Of a stretch of 64,000 nucleotides of DNA, positions 38,111-50,499 are shown piece by piece. Within the stretch, counting starts at the first letter, position 1, and each line of letters opens with the position of its first letter. The stretch covers positions 26,889,430 through 26,953,429 of the forward strand of contig CM022672.1 in assembly GCA_012295275.1 (NCBI GenBank), written 5' to 3'. The notes under the pieces were generated by a model. The model had not been told where the DNA came from, did no database searches, and worked only from the letters and a program-made list of their open reading frames with translations. The stretch comes from Chrysomallon squamiferum (lineage: Eukaryota; Mollusca; Gastropoda; Neomphalida; Peltospiridae). The position numbers were made by a program, and so were the translations under genes.

Positions 38111-39320
38111 CTACCTCTTCAGTAGTGTAGAGTCCAATTTCTTTTCTTTTCTTTCTTTTTTTTTGATTTCCCCCATCTTTTTGTGTGTGTACGTGAACCA
38201 ATCTAGAGTGATTAAGTTAAATTAACTATTGCTGCAAAGCTTTCTTTATGAGAAAAAATTACGAGGTAAAAGAACAAGGAGTTTGAACACTGTCCTGGAA
38301 GCCAATCTTGTACCAGAATTCTAATGGATTTCATTAAAAGAAATGGTTTCCGCATACACACAAGGAGTTTCTGTAATTGGGTATTAGCCAAACGTTTGCC
38401 TTTCTCAAACAGCCTCAGTCGCTTTTTACGAGTTTTTCCAAACGTGAACTTGGTTATGCGTCTCACTTAACAAGTTTTGCCAACAGAATAATTCTATTAA
38501 AATAAATACCGAATCTTGAAAATGAATTTAACATGAATTTACATTCCTCTTCTTTTATTTATTTTTTATTTTTGTAAGAATTTTATTTTATTTTATTTTT
38601 TTTTATTCTATTTCCATTTCTATTTAAAAAAAAAAAAATCTACCCGAATTTGATGGAAAAGTGTGGTTACTGGAGAATTTCCGAAAATTACTCAAAATGT
38701 AATTTTACTGGGACGTTTTGTGGAGCTTTCGACTTTGCAATCTGCGGTCTGTAAAGCAATTTGGACGTAGTCTTGCAATCATCCTGCACGCAATCCAATA
38801 AATCATTTTTGAGACCAAACATAATTTACTGAATTCCTAAATGAGTTCGATATTTATACAAAAGAATAAATACTTTCGACCTTATGAAGTAAAGATTCTG
38901 CTTTAATGGTAAAAGAAATTGTAATCGAATTTCATGAAACTGTTGCTATTAACTAAACATGGGATTTTAAACTTCATTATGGATAAAGGTTAAATTATCA
39001 GGCTAATAGAATTTAGATAAAACGATATTATAAAACGGTGTATCGGTCGATTAAAAGCCATTTCCTTAAAAATTAATTCAGATATAATACATGAAATTAG
39101 GTTTTGTTTTCTCTAATTGAGATATATTTTAATGTTTATAAATATAACAATTCAATAAAAAACGTAAATATTTAGTATTAATGCATTCATTTTGATAACG
39201 CCATTTTAATTGTACACTGTTTATTGAGATTTTTATTTTATCATTAATATGAGTTGGAAGATAAAGGCTCTTTGAGAGCACACTCTTTGTACGTACTATG
39301 GTTTTCAACATGAAGTAAAC
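38111..39320. other. Intron 2, mostly AT-rich
   Basis: T/A-rich low complexity at 38555-38640. The complex segments at 38210-38470 and 38690-38830 could be regulatory. No gene. Confidence 0.45.
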
Positions 39321-39329
39321 AATAGCAGA

Positions 39330-40110
39330 AATAACGGAATGAGATCAGGAAGAGCTATTCAATATTATAAACCGTTGCATTTGTGGTTGCCATCATCAGC
39401 TTGATCTGCTGTCAAATTTGAAAACGGCTGTGGCGAGTAACGAATGAAGTACGTATGCTAACCGCTGATAAAACTGTGTCTTGAAACCGCTTGCCCGTCC
39501 AACATGAACGGCTGAATTAACGTTCCGCCGTTGTAATGTGCCTATCTTACCAACATCACTGAGCACAATTGTGTTCGTTAATGTAGCCTATCAGACGTGT
39601 CCGCGGAAGACGTTATCGGCCAGCTCACGCCAATGTTAAAAGTAACCACGTTGTGGCATCCAGTCAATTCATCATAACACACAGTCGTCATGAAAAGCAT
39701 TTTATTTACTGTCAAATTAATTTTCTCTTTGCTGAACAGTTGGCAAACAATTTCGGAAAGCAGCAATAAATTCCGCTTGTCCACCAGCAGATCCAATTCC
39801 GTAGTCACGAACCGCTTGCTGGAAATTGCACTATTTTAATCACTCTTGCAAAAATGAGATAAATTGCAGAAATAATTGGCAGGCGTCTGATTGTGCGCGC
39901 AAGGCAGAGCTGAAATCTGAGATTGCCGTATGCTTAATGTGTTCGACTGATTTGCAAAAGATCAATGGTTCGATTCCGCAAGATGGATTTTCATTAACTT
40001 TTTTCTTCTTCTTCTTTTCTTTTCATTTGCTGAATAGCCTAGCATCATTTGAACAAAACTTATTGGGTCATGTTAACCGTTTTCGTCTACCGGTTTGCTG
40101 GTTCGAATCG
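39330..40110. promoter_or_regulatory. Complex intronic block with B-box-like words
   Basis: Non-repetitive sequence with GGTTCGATTCC (39967-39977) and GGTTCGAATCG (40100-40110), both matching the Pol III B box, and a partial A-box-like TAGCCTAGCAT at 40037-40047. The T-stems do not pair well and no tRNA fold is evident. It could be a fossil tRNA-derived SINE or a regulatory element. Confidence 0.3.
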
Positions 40111-40519
40111 TAAATGTAATTATAAAATAGCATTATTGCATCTGAAGGTTATAAAATTTATGCAGTCGTAGGTCTTCGATACAGAACAAAGCATTATTCG
40201 TCAGCAGATAACAACAGAGTTGTTGATGTTGAAATTAGTGTAAATCTTTACAGTTTCTCTTTACGTAATAATTATAATGAAACTATAATACGAAGGCCTG
40301 ATAAAAAAAAAAAAAAAACTCACATCAATAGAAAATGAGTTAATTTCTCAGTGATAAATATTTGTCACAACTGACCATCACCTTTAACAAAATAATTTTA
40401 GGAGTAAAATTTCATATCCAACAATTGTAATAATGATCATTTCAAAAACTACATTCTGTGATTTGAACCATGCAGGTTGCAAGCTTTTCATTTTGATTTA
40501 GACTTCCCTCAACCTCTTT

Positions 40520-40915
40520 CTGTTGAATTTATCATCTCTTTCTCTCCCCCTTCCTCACTGTTTAATCCAGCAACTAACTCTGGGAGTAATTATGTTTAGC
40601 TAATGATGCCTACATGCCAATTTACCTTCTCGTGTCACGCATGTTTCAATTTGGTGTATGTCCAGGGTTAATTAGGACGAATATTACACAAGCATGTATT
40701 AGCTGGTCTGGTATTAGCAAACACTCTGCCGCAGATGTTCGACTGCAGCGATGACCTGGGAAACTGACGAAGGCAAACATGGTTTCCATTCCAAGCAAAC
40801 TCCCGTAATTAAAAGCGTTTACTTTTCCCACAATGTTAATTGGATATCGTTTTTTGGCAACACTGTGTTCCTTTGTTGGCGTTTGCGGTTGCGTTTGTGA
40901 GTTAATAGGCTTTTT
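40520..40915. promoter_or_regulatory. Candidate intronic conserved element
   Basis: Complex sequence with GGTTAATTAGGACG (40664-40677), GTTAATTGGATATCG (40834-40848) and TTAGCTAATGATGCC (40596-40610). No credible coding. Confidence 0.3.
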
Positions 40916-41229
40916 TTTTTTTAAATTAATAATAATAAATAATGTATTTAAATAGAAATAAATAACTGGATTATAATTATAAATATATTTATGGTATTTA
41001 TTAGAATAGCAAGGAAAAAATGTAAAAGTAAGTGAGTGAGTAAGAGTGCATGAGAGAGAGAGAGAGTGTAAAAGATTCATGTGCTTATAAATAAAAAGCT
41101 TAAACTAAGATATAATTTCCACAAGACGTGAAAATTTGTGCCTTTCATATAGACAAATTACATTCATATATACATAAACAGCCCTAAATAAGAACATTTT
41201 GAGATAGGAGAACAGTTATCTCAGACTGG

Positions 41230-41880
41230 TTCACTTCAAAGTTAAAATTATCTTCTGTCATTCATTACCGGCTCTTTTCTTTCGAGACAGTTATTTTTAA
41301 AAAAAAAAAAAATTTTTTTTTTTAAATATCCTTGGCATAATAAAACCTTTGTAGTATAAAAATAAACTGCGGGAACTCGGACATAAAACCACGCGGTCCT
41401 ACGCCACGGTGCTTTACAGCTGTAGGTCGCACGTATCAAATTTTTTCCATGGCGTCCCATATAAAAGCATAAACACTTAAAGCCAGGCCGGGCTATAAAT
41501 CCGCCGATGATAACCGGATAATGGACGGGACCACAAAGAGACATTGTTGTTTCTTCGAGTCGCCGCGGTGCTCAAGAAGCAGTGTTTCACGGCACTTTCT
41601 GCCATCTGTTAAGTTTGATGGAATCTCGGCCTTTGATCTCGCCGACCTCACTGCCGGCAAATTGATGCCCTACGATCGATGTGTCGAGTGGGCTCCGCTT
41701 TATCATCCTCTATCAAACTCACCGAGTGTTGTCCCCGCGCGGTTAGGGAGCAGGCAGCCGACACACACAGCTCCACGTGCATGCCATCACACTTCTGCTT
41801 CTTGTCGTACGATGGATTCTGGCGCCAAAATCGGCTTGTAAATAATTTTGTTATTCTTTTATTAGTCTAATAATTGTGCC
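41230..41880. promoter_or_regulatory. GC-richer intronic block, candidate enhancer
   Basis: Starts with an A14T11 self-complementary run (41299-41323). The block at 41370-41850 is the most GC-rich part of intron 2, with CTTTGATC (41631-41638, TCF/LEF-type), GCCATCTGTT (41601-41610, E-box) and CCACGTGC (41783-41790). A 106-codon plus-strand frame spans it, but has no domain and no known start context. A regulatory role is inferred. Confidence 0.35.
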
Positions 41881-42169
41881 TTGAGGGTGGGCAAAAAAAA
41901 ATAAAAAAATGGTGAAAAGCCAATTTAAACTGCTAATGTAAAAATAAACAACAGTATTATACTGTTATTATGTTATTAACCTGTTTGCACGTTGGTTTGG
42001 TAACGAGAAAAATGGATAAATTAAGAGGTGCTGAGTAATCTTTAATTTACAACGAGTTGTAATTGGTAAGACTTAACAAGTTTTTCTAATAAAAAAATCA
42101 ACAAAAAAACAACTGAATACTCAAAACCAAAATTTAAAAGGACAACTAAAATGTACATTGGTAAGTCTC

Positions 42170-42260
42170 AGTCACACACACACACACACACACATACATA
42201 CATACTCACAAAAACCACGCTCACACAATATTCAGTATACACATACGCACTCACAAAATC
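42170..42260. repeat. AC-rich microsatellite region
   Basis: (CA)10 at 42174-42193, then interrupted CA/TACA words. Confidence 0.85.
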
Positions 42261-42384
42261 ACACATATTTGCAGGCTCGCATATATGATCGCAGGAAACA
42301 CTTGATGTACAGGCGGCATCCGAGGGAGAAAAAACAAAAAGTGGAAAACATGTATCATGACGTTTAACATGTGTTCCTTTTATT

Positions 42385-42680
42385 TACACAGTTTCGGCTC
42401 GTTCTAATGAGCTGGCTAATTGTACCCCACGGGAATTCTGTAACCGGCTGGAGGAACAGGTTTTTGCAATAAATCTGCGAACGAAAACATCCCAAAGATC
42501 TCTGCATCCTCCCTCAAACATCGATACATTGACGAAGCCAACAAGCAAACAAACTGCATGGGATGCCAGACGGCTGTTCGAGCATCCGGCCCACAAGAAA
42601 ACATTTCCTTTGACATACATATGTACCTCCGACTCGGTGCAACATCAAACACATTCGAATGAACGAAGGCTTTATCTCAT
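42385..42680. promoter_or_regulatory. Candidate intronic conserved element
   Basis: Complex block with TCTAATGAGCTGGCTAATTG (42402-42421) and CCAAAGATCTCTGC (42490-42503). Two overlapping minus frames of 78 codons lack domains. Confidence 0.3.
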
Positions 42681-43189
42681 TCATTTGTAGTCAGCTTGTT
42701 AGTAATACTTGTAATTTCTTATTAGGTTGGTTTTTTTGGCGCCCATCTCTCTTTCTCTCTCAAAACGAGACACGCGCATGCGCACAAATAAACTCCTTTC
42801 AAACACTTCTTCTATCACTCTGCTTCTAATGTTTGATGTGTCTTGATAGGATTAATACACAACGTAACTACAATCACAGAACAAGATCCAACGATTACTA
42901 AATACCCATAATACTCCGCTCCAAAGAACAATTAAACATCAACGTTACAAATAAATCAATGCATTTTGGCTGTCAAAGGTTTGAAGTGAAAATGTTAATT
43001 AAATTAATAGGAAATTGCTAATGTTGCAGTTTTTTTGGGGGGGGGGATTAGATTTGATTGTATGACTGCTGGTATTTTTAAACTGAGGTTTAGAAGAAAA
43101 GTGTGTACTAATGGATGGACCAACTATCGGATGAATGGAATGATAATGAATTAGATGAAATTCAAATAGCAGGCAGGACGTAGGGAGGG

Positions 43190-43860
43190 TGTTTAAAACG
43201 AAATACCAGTGTCTTCGTGTCTGGACTCTATCAAGTCATACACTAATGGCGAACGTAATTATCTAATTACCGACAGAGCCGACGCCAGTATTTATATTGC
43301 GTCTGCCAATTAGAGAAGAGGGTAAACTGTCTGCTGAATCCTACCCAGCCGTGCCATTTAGAGCCAGATGTGGCAAGTGTATCGGTTTCAGACAGCTTGC
43401 CATCGATATGAATTTTAAAAAAATAAATAAAAACAGAAAAACAAGTTAGATGATGCCATCAAACGACGCTGCTAATGGCCGTAAATGCATGCACTTTACA
43501 CTGAAACGAAATGTGTCCATATCCGAAAACTACTCCGGCGTAGCTTTATTCCGCTGAAATCCGAGCGTCTAAGATAACTCCCATTCAGATAATGCAGTTA
43601 TATAAACATCAGCTAAAGTGCCTTTTAGCGGAGCGAATTAGGCAAACGTTTAAATGGAGTCGGCAAATATCATGTAGTTTGGCCTGACCTTCCATTAGTG
43701 AGTCCACGTAAAAGCTTTTAACCAACAAACGATGATACTTGTCACCTAAGATCACTTCAGTGGAAACCAAGCTTTGCTAAGAGCGCAGATTTACGATAAA
43801 CATAACCAAATATGCCCGTGTTTATGTTGCCGATCAAACTAGCTGGATTTTTCTTTTAAT
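43190..43860. promoter_or_regulatory. Candidate enhancer with paired TAATTA sites
   Basis: Contains GTAATTATCTAATTAC (43255-43270): two TAATTA cores two bases apart in near-palindromic arrangement. Further CCAATTAG, GCCAGATGTGGC (43363-43374, E-box) and GCATGCAC words follow. A run of ten G (43037-43046) lies just before. Complex, non-coding texture. Confidence 0.4.
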
Positions 43861-44499
43861 AGTGTTATCGCACCCACGCGATAATAATGTTTTACTTTTT
43901 TTTTTTAAATTTGAAATAAATTTTCTTTAATCTAGTCAAATGGCAAGAAGTTCTTACGTATTCAAACACTTTCGTTGATAAATTTAACTGCCAATTCCAT
44001 CAAAACTGTAGATCGTTTTATATCATTATTAAATTTTGTGGAACGCTAAGTAGATTTTTCAGTTTTTATCTCGATTTATGAAAGCTGTGGCACCCAAACA
44101 GAATAAAGTTTTGAAAATTAATTAATTTTTTCACTCTGATTTATTTTATTTATTAATCTTTTATTATTTTTATATTTTACTTGATTTTTTAAATTTGTTA
44201 ATATATAAATATTAATTTTAATACGAAACTTTTTTTTAAAATAAAGTATTATAAACAGTATTTTAATTTAATTTTTATAAACATTTTAATTTATGTTTTA
44301 TTAACAAACGTTTCAAAATACCTCTGCAAAACTATCTGTTTTTCTTTTCTTTTCAAGCTTTCAAAGAAAAAACCCGACAAAGATTGACAAAGATATTTAT
44401 TTAAAAAACCCAATATCAATGGTATCATAAACCCCCTTTCCATGACACGTTTCTATCTTCTAACAGGCTTCGAGTCAATATCTCAAATTAAAAGAATTC

Positions 44500-44907
44500 A
44501 CATTTCACAAAATTTAATCCACTTCTTTAAACGGCTGCCGTGCATGCCTTGGTGCCTTCAATTCCAGCGAAGATCTTCAGCGCTGCTTCAATCGTCTCGC
44601 CGAGCAGAGCGCTTCTCTCCAGTGTTTGATATTCAGGTGATAAATTGAGACGGGCCGTGAACTCGGGACGAGGGAACATGCCACACTGACAGCAACGGAA
44701 ACGGAAAGCTATCGTAAAACTTATCCGTTTTGCCCTCTCACCAGAGACCTCATCAACTGACTCAATTCAAATGGAAAAACTTGTTATTGTCCTCTCCGTG
44801 GTTCGCAACGATAACCCAATCCTTCATTACAAAACTGTTCCAAAACTGTGATCAGCGATCTATTGACTTGCCAAGCGGAGTCTCGACTCGTTCCATTTGT
44901 TTGAGAG

Positions 44908-44942
<35 letters not shown>

Positions 44943-45330
44943 AGAAGAAGAAGAAAACGAAGATGGCTTGTTTGTCTGAAGAGGGAGGCGAGTAGGCAAA
45001 GCAATAGAATGAAAAATAATCAGTCATACTTCCCGAGGTACTCGAAAGATAGGACTGGCAGTGTCAACGTGTGTGTGACGGTAATGAGTCTTTGTTTCAT
45101 TGATCGGGGCATGCCATACCGTGGGGTGGCATTCATCAGCAAACAGTTATAAACTTTTATCAAGAAATCTATATCTCATAAAAGTGAATTATGGCACGCA
45201 CCACGATTGATTAATGTCGCCGCGGCGTTTCTACAACTGCCACAGCGATGTGTGTTCCCAGACCCGAGTTAGGATGACGCTGAAAGCACGGCTAGCTACA
45301 CTTGAACAATGGACGTCTTTTCTTTTAAGA
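44500..45330. other. Mixed intronic block interrupted by a poly-A run
   Basis: Complex sequence on both sides of 33 A (44908-44940) followed by an AAG-rich tract. The 140-codon plus frame across it includes the Lys/Arg run made by that tract and has no domain. It may be two regulatory blocks split by an insertion. Confidence 0.35.
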
Positions 45331-45885
45331 CGAACCGTTGTATTTAGAATAGTTCCAACTTTCATCATATGATTATAATGTGACTATATACATGTGAATA
45401 TATATATATATGCATATATGTGTGTGTATGTGTGACTGTGTGTAAGCATGTATATGTATATATGTACATGTATATACAAGAAAAATATTACATTTTGTTT
45501 GAAATTCAGTTTAATGGAGAAAAAAAACAACTAACTTTCTAACCGGATTCAAATTTGGTTTTTCATTATACATCCATCTACCTAGATGACAAATTATTTT
45601 AATAATAATAAAAGTAAAGATTAAAGCGGTCAAACTTAAGCTCAGTCTAATTAACACGATTACAGTTCTAATAAAGGCAGTGACGAGGTTTTCTTTCAAA
45701 TAAAGGTCAGACTCGTTAAGCAATATAATAATTTCCATACAAACGAAAGGCAATATTTTTTTTTGTTTCCTGCAGCTATCTGTATTTTATTTTAATCATT
45801 AATGTTCTCTAACTGGCAGAAGTATATTATAACCATTATTTATTATTTCAAATAAAGGGAGTTTTATTTATTTTTTGATGGCGAA
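45331..45885. other. Intron 2, AT-rich with TA/TG repeats
   Basis: Alternating TATG/TGTG words at 45395-45480. Nothing else is recognised. Confidence 0.6.
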
Positions 45886-45889
45886 ACGA

Positions 45890-46360
45890 TCCACCCACAT
45901 AGGGCCTTTTGTAATTATAATGAAAGTTTCACTGCTGTGTGTGTTATGACTGGGAGACGGCATCATTATTGAATGTAGTGGCTAAATCACAACGAATAAC
46001 GCAGCTAATTTCCAGGTAAAGCCGTACGAAAGGGAAGCCAGTCAACTCTTGTTGATGAGATTGGCAACTAATCAGATAGGGTTAGCAATCGTCAGATCAA
46101 AGCGAAACAAATTAGACTGCTTCTGTATTAGCCTTGTTATACGTGGCCGCGGATGACACACGCAAGTCAGGGAACGTGCAGTTTTCTACATGTCTTACTG
46201 CACACTGCCAGGCTCCCGCCCTTTCTGCGAGATGGCAGTGCGTTCTAAACAATGTACAGTGTCTGTATTTACTGACCCAAGTGTAGCCAGGTTGGGGGGA
46301 TCCAAAGGTTTCAGATTGCAAACCTCTTCACGGCTAACAAAATACTGGCTACACTATTTA
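45890..46360. promoter_or_regulatory. Candidate intronic conserved element
   Basis: Complex block with GCAGCTAATTTCC, GGCAACTAATCAG and ACGTGGCCGCGG (46141-46152). Opposing 69- and 71-codon frames have no domain. Confidence 0.3.
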
Positions 46361-46426
46361 AGTAGCGTGTTATGTTACTGCTTTTGTTATTGTTCTTCCT
46401 GTTAATAACCCGAAGAAGTAGTCGAC

Positions 46427-46427
<1 letters not shown>

Positions 46428-46474
<47 letters not shown>
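46428..46474. repeat. (AAT)n microsatellite
   Basis: About 15 perfect units. Confidence 0.97.
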
Positions 46475-46476
<2 letters not shown>

Positions 46477-46539
46477 TGCGTAAAATCACAGTACTCGGTG
46501 TACATGTGCATGTGATAGCCGGTATAAGGAGTGGCAAAG

Positions 46540-46970
46540 GGAAACGAAGGTTAAGAGGTTAAAAGGCTGATGAGGAAAAGCATTCGGTAACATTCGTGAT
46601 TTTCCGCTGCTTGTTGTTAGGCGAAAGTGTAATAAATAGTATGTGAAGACCTCTCACTTCACTGTGTTGCTGGCGCTTTCTCACAAGCGTTCAGTTTATT
46701 GACACTATTTTCTAAATGTAATTTGCAAGCTGTTCAAATTTCCCCATCTGAGCTCTGAACAAGCGTCAGATTATTTTCTAATTTGAACATCGTGTAACCC
46801 AAGAGCGTGCCAATTACCGAGCACAAAACCGGACCGGACTACATTTCCGAACCGATTGTAAATTCGCTTAATAGAGTGCGGACGAGGAACAAATTGCGTC
46901 CACAAGTCATTATAGATACAATTTGGACTGTATGCATAAATACAATGTGGATACTATGCATAATTAATGT
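46540..46970. promoter_or_regulatory. Candidate intronic conserved element
   Basis: Complex block with CAATTACCGAGC (46810-46821), TTCTAATTTGAAC and GCATAATTAATGTG cores. No credible coding. Confidence 0.3.
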
Positions 46971-48399
46971 GACAAGCATCATAAACTGCCTTGGATCTGT
47001 CTGCAAATGTTATTTTTATGGCTGGCAATATAAAATATGCTTAAACAGATGTTGGCAGTCTTTAATCGTTTTCATTTCATTATTTTTTTATTTTTCTATT
47101 TATCAACTCAGGCTTCTGAAGAAAAAACAACAAAACGGAATATGTTTATGAACCATTTTAAGAAACAGGTGGCATCCTAATTACTGAATCATGGACTTTT
47201 TTTAACAGAACGTCAAAAATGAGCGAAACAATGAATATATAAATGAACTAAATACAACGCATTTTAATATTAACGCTTACACGTGTCAAAGATGATCTGA
47301 AAGATAAAATATGTTTCCAAATTAGCATTAAAAATATTTCTTTTCTGTGAAACTTCCCACCGACAGGAAAGACCACACCTCGGTCTGTCTCAGTGAAATG
47401 ACTGTAACATGAAATAACCCGGCGAAGGTTTAAAGACAACGAATCATTTTACAACAACAGTCCATCACTCCACCACTGAGGTGCGCACCCCTTCCAACAT
47501 AATGGAACATACAGCCTCGTTTTTATTCTTTATTATTCCATTTTGTACATGTTTAATTCATATCTGGTAATATAGTATGACAATAAAAAACTGAAGGATC
47601 TTCATAAAGTTGTAGAAAATGCAGGTTAAAATGGTTTTGGTATGGATGAAGTACGTATTTGTTGTCTTATATTTTTTTATATATGAAATAAAATTATAAT
47701 TTATGCGTTATTCAATTTCCTACACGTTATTGAACATACCTTTCATAGCAGCAGAACGTTTGTTATAAATAAATAAAAATATTTTAGAAGCAAAGTGATT
47801 TGAAGAAGCTTGCACGCCTGTGTTTGTTTTATATGTATTGATACAAGGGATTACGACTGCGGGAGACGTGTCAGCATTTACTCACCGAGTTTAACAAATA
47901 AATTACTGTCGCGTCTTTCAGTCTCGCGTATCTCAGTGACGATGGACCAAACTGGTCTAACACAGAATAAATAAAAAATGAGTTTAGATCATATAATGAT
48001 AGATGATAATAAAATCCACCAGTGGCTGTTTTTTTTTTGCATTTAAATAGACAACTTCAATATATCTTATTAACTTCAACATCCGAGTTCCGTGAGTTGG
48101 ATCATACTGGTTTTGACAACTTCATACGGTAACAAAATAATTATTATAACCTAACCAAACTGGAAACAGGATAACTATATTTCTTGGTATAACTGAAGAT
48201 ACAACACTAAATCCTACAATAAATGTGTCACAAATGCATTGTACTTGCAAACATCTTCTTAATACAAAAATATGTGGGTTTAAAAAAAAAGGGTTAAACC
48301 AAAAAAATTACTTCAAGGTTATGCGCCATTAACATGCATCACCAGTTATCAGCCAAACCCCATCTTCAAATTAACAATAGAACCTTCAGAAGAAAAAAA
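46971..48399. other. Intron 2, AT-rich, nothing recognised
   Basis: No repeats or motifs beyond short homopolymers. Confidence 0.55.
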
Positions 48400-49480
48400 A
48401 TATGGATAAAACCAATGGGCGAAAAATGTACAAATATCCCAAACGTATCGCTATAATTGGGCGAATTGCGACACGGCGCCTGCAAAGCCGATTTAAGCTT
48501 TGTATTGAGAAAATAATTTCCATGCAGAAACCAATTAAAACGGACTTGCTCGCAATACAGATGTTCCATTTCGCCAGTAATTGTGTTTGGACAGGAGAGC
48601 CAGCGAAACCGTACTCGACTAAATTGGAAATGTTGCACCTTTCAGCGGTGTGTTTTACTCACGTCGTTCGACGTCAGGTCGGCTCCAACACAAATGACGA
48701 CATGCTAAATCCCTTGTAATATACGACAATGCAAGCGCCTTGTAATTGGTTTTCATTATTTCAGGACACGTTTATATGTTATTAATCGTCTTTGTAGTAG
48801 CTGTGGACCTTTTCTCCTTCTTTCTTCTGCAGACGACTGCTTAGCAATTCCGTACGACAGGTACTACAACAAGGGACGGGAAAGTCCGTAGCGTCATATT
48901 TTAATAAAACATTTAATTAAAGCCACAAAGCCGCTGCAACGCCGCGGACCCAGTCAGCACATATTCTTACAGCCATAATGAACCAATTATCCAGATAAAT
49001 TGCGCCGACAAAAGAAATCAGAAACCCTCGCTGAACGAGTTTGTTAGGAAAGCTTCACGAAATACTTAATCAAACAAGCCGGGCCAATCTCCTATAATCT
49101 GACTCATTTTTCCATACAACTATAATGAACCAATTACAGGTTCTTTGTGTCCAAATGAAAATGGAAACCCTCGCTTTTAAAGAGATGTAGTGAGCCGAGC
49201 AAGACGGTGGAAATTATAGAACATTATCATTATACATGGATGCGAAATGCACCAGATGTACAGTGTTTCGATGACGTGGCACAAATCTCAAGATCTAACG
49301 ATACGCGCTGTTTATACTAACGTGATTCGTGTTACGTGCTCGAGTTTACTTAAAGTCAGAATGCACGTTACACACATCTCAAGGCGAGAACTAAAGGATA
49401 TTGTTTGTAACTGTCTGGGTGTGTCTGCGATCACGGTGATAATAGTAACTGAACGTAAACTGAAATTTCTTTTGAAACTG
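48400..49480. promoter_or_regulatory. Large complex intronic block with a duplicated two-part motif
   Basis: ATAATGAACCAATTA occurs at 48975-48989 and 49122-49136, each followed 42-46 bp later by GAAACCCTCGCT (49021-49032 and 49164-49175). Another ACCAATTAAAAC (48530-48541) and GTAATTGG (48740-48747) lie upstream. The sequence between the motif copies differs, so the motifs look selectively retained. Antisense frames of 90 and 105 codons at 48366-48719 lack domains. This is the best regulatory candidate of intron 2. Confidence 0.45.
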
Positions 49481-49619
49481 TAACTTCTCATTGTTTGTCA
49501 GAGGAAACCGGGACAGTCTTGTTTATACTGATTATAAACAGGAAGTGTGCTCTCACTACAACATCACAATCTATTCATTTTTGTCACGGTCACATCTCCA
49601 TAATTATTTTTTTATTTTT

Positions 49620-49700
49620 GTTGTTGTAGTTGTTGTTGTTACTGCTGCTGCTTTTATTATTATTATTATTAATAGTATTTATTATTATTATTACCGCATG
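49620..49700. repeat. GTT/GCT/ATT trinucleotide tract
   Basis: Imperfect GTT then CTG then ATT units. Confidence 0.85.
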
Positions 49701-49799
49701 ACCACATTAACGGAGATGGTATATAGGCTATAGCAACAACAAAAAACCACAGAAAAAAACAACTCCACACCCATATATATCTCCTTACAATCATTTCTC

Positions 49800-50250
49800 A
49801 AATGACTCTTTGCAAAATAACCTCATTTGTTGCTGAAATGCAAATTGGAAAATCCCCATGACTTCTTTTCATTTCAGTTCGATTCAATTTTAACTTTGAA
49901 CAAAGAACCAGTTAAACGAAACCAAATTAAACTGTCATATTTTGCAAAAGTAATTTCGTTTCGCTGAATACATTAGCAACGAGTTATCTCCATTTGAACG
50001 TTATCAAAGAAGAGTTCCCGCCGAGAATCGAGGGACTGAGTCGGCGGGATTATGTAGGTCCAATTAAATCAACGAAAGAGGGCTAATAACATATTCCAAC
50101 AATGGCCATCCAAGCCCACGGGGTTATGTCAATGGATAAACGATAAGCAGGCCTGTGCTGTAGCCCTGCACTCAGAAAAGCAACGAGTTGTGGTCGACTG
50201 AGAGCGAGAGAGAGAGGTGGCGTTTATCAGGCCTCACAATGCACTCAACT
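49800..50250. promoter_or_regulatory. Candidate intronic element with E2F-like inverted repeat
   Basis: A perfect 9-bp stem, TCCCGCCGA (50016-50024) and TCGGCGGGA (50041-50049), encloses a 16-base loop. Each arm carries an E2F-like TTCCCGCC/GGCGGGAT site. CCAATTAAATC follows at 50060. The sequence is complex and non-coding. Confidence 0.4.
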
Positions 50251-50499
50251 TTGAAATAAAATATTAAAATATAAAAAAAGAAAATCACCGTGAGATTACA
50301 ATTCAGAGAATAAAACACCATTCAGACCATAGAAATCTTTCATTTGTAAGATTTCAGATTTCTGTAAGTTTTCTTTGGTGAGAGAGAAACATTGGGGACA
50401 TTTGTAAGATTTGTTGTATTTTCTTAGGAAAAATCATTTCTCTTTTTGAAATCGGTGTGTGTACTCAAGCGACATTTTTTTTCTTCTTTTTATCCCCGG

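Noticed and set aside
41521-41841. 106-codon frame in GC-richer sequence
   Set aside because: No domain, no splice context, lies inside an LMO4 intron on the opposite strand; more likely non-coding conservation.
44730-45152. 140-codon frame with a Lys/Arg-rich middle
   Set aside because: The basic run is the poly-A/AAG repeat; the halves on either side show no domain.
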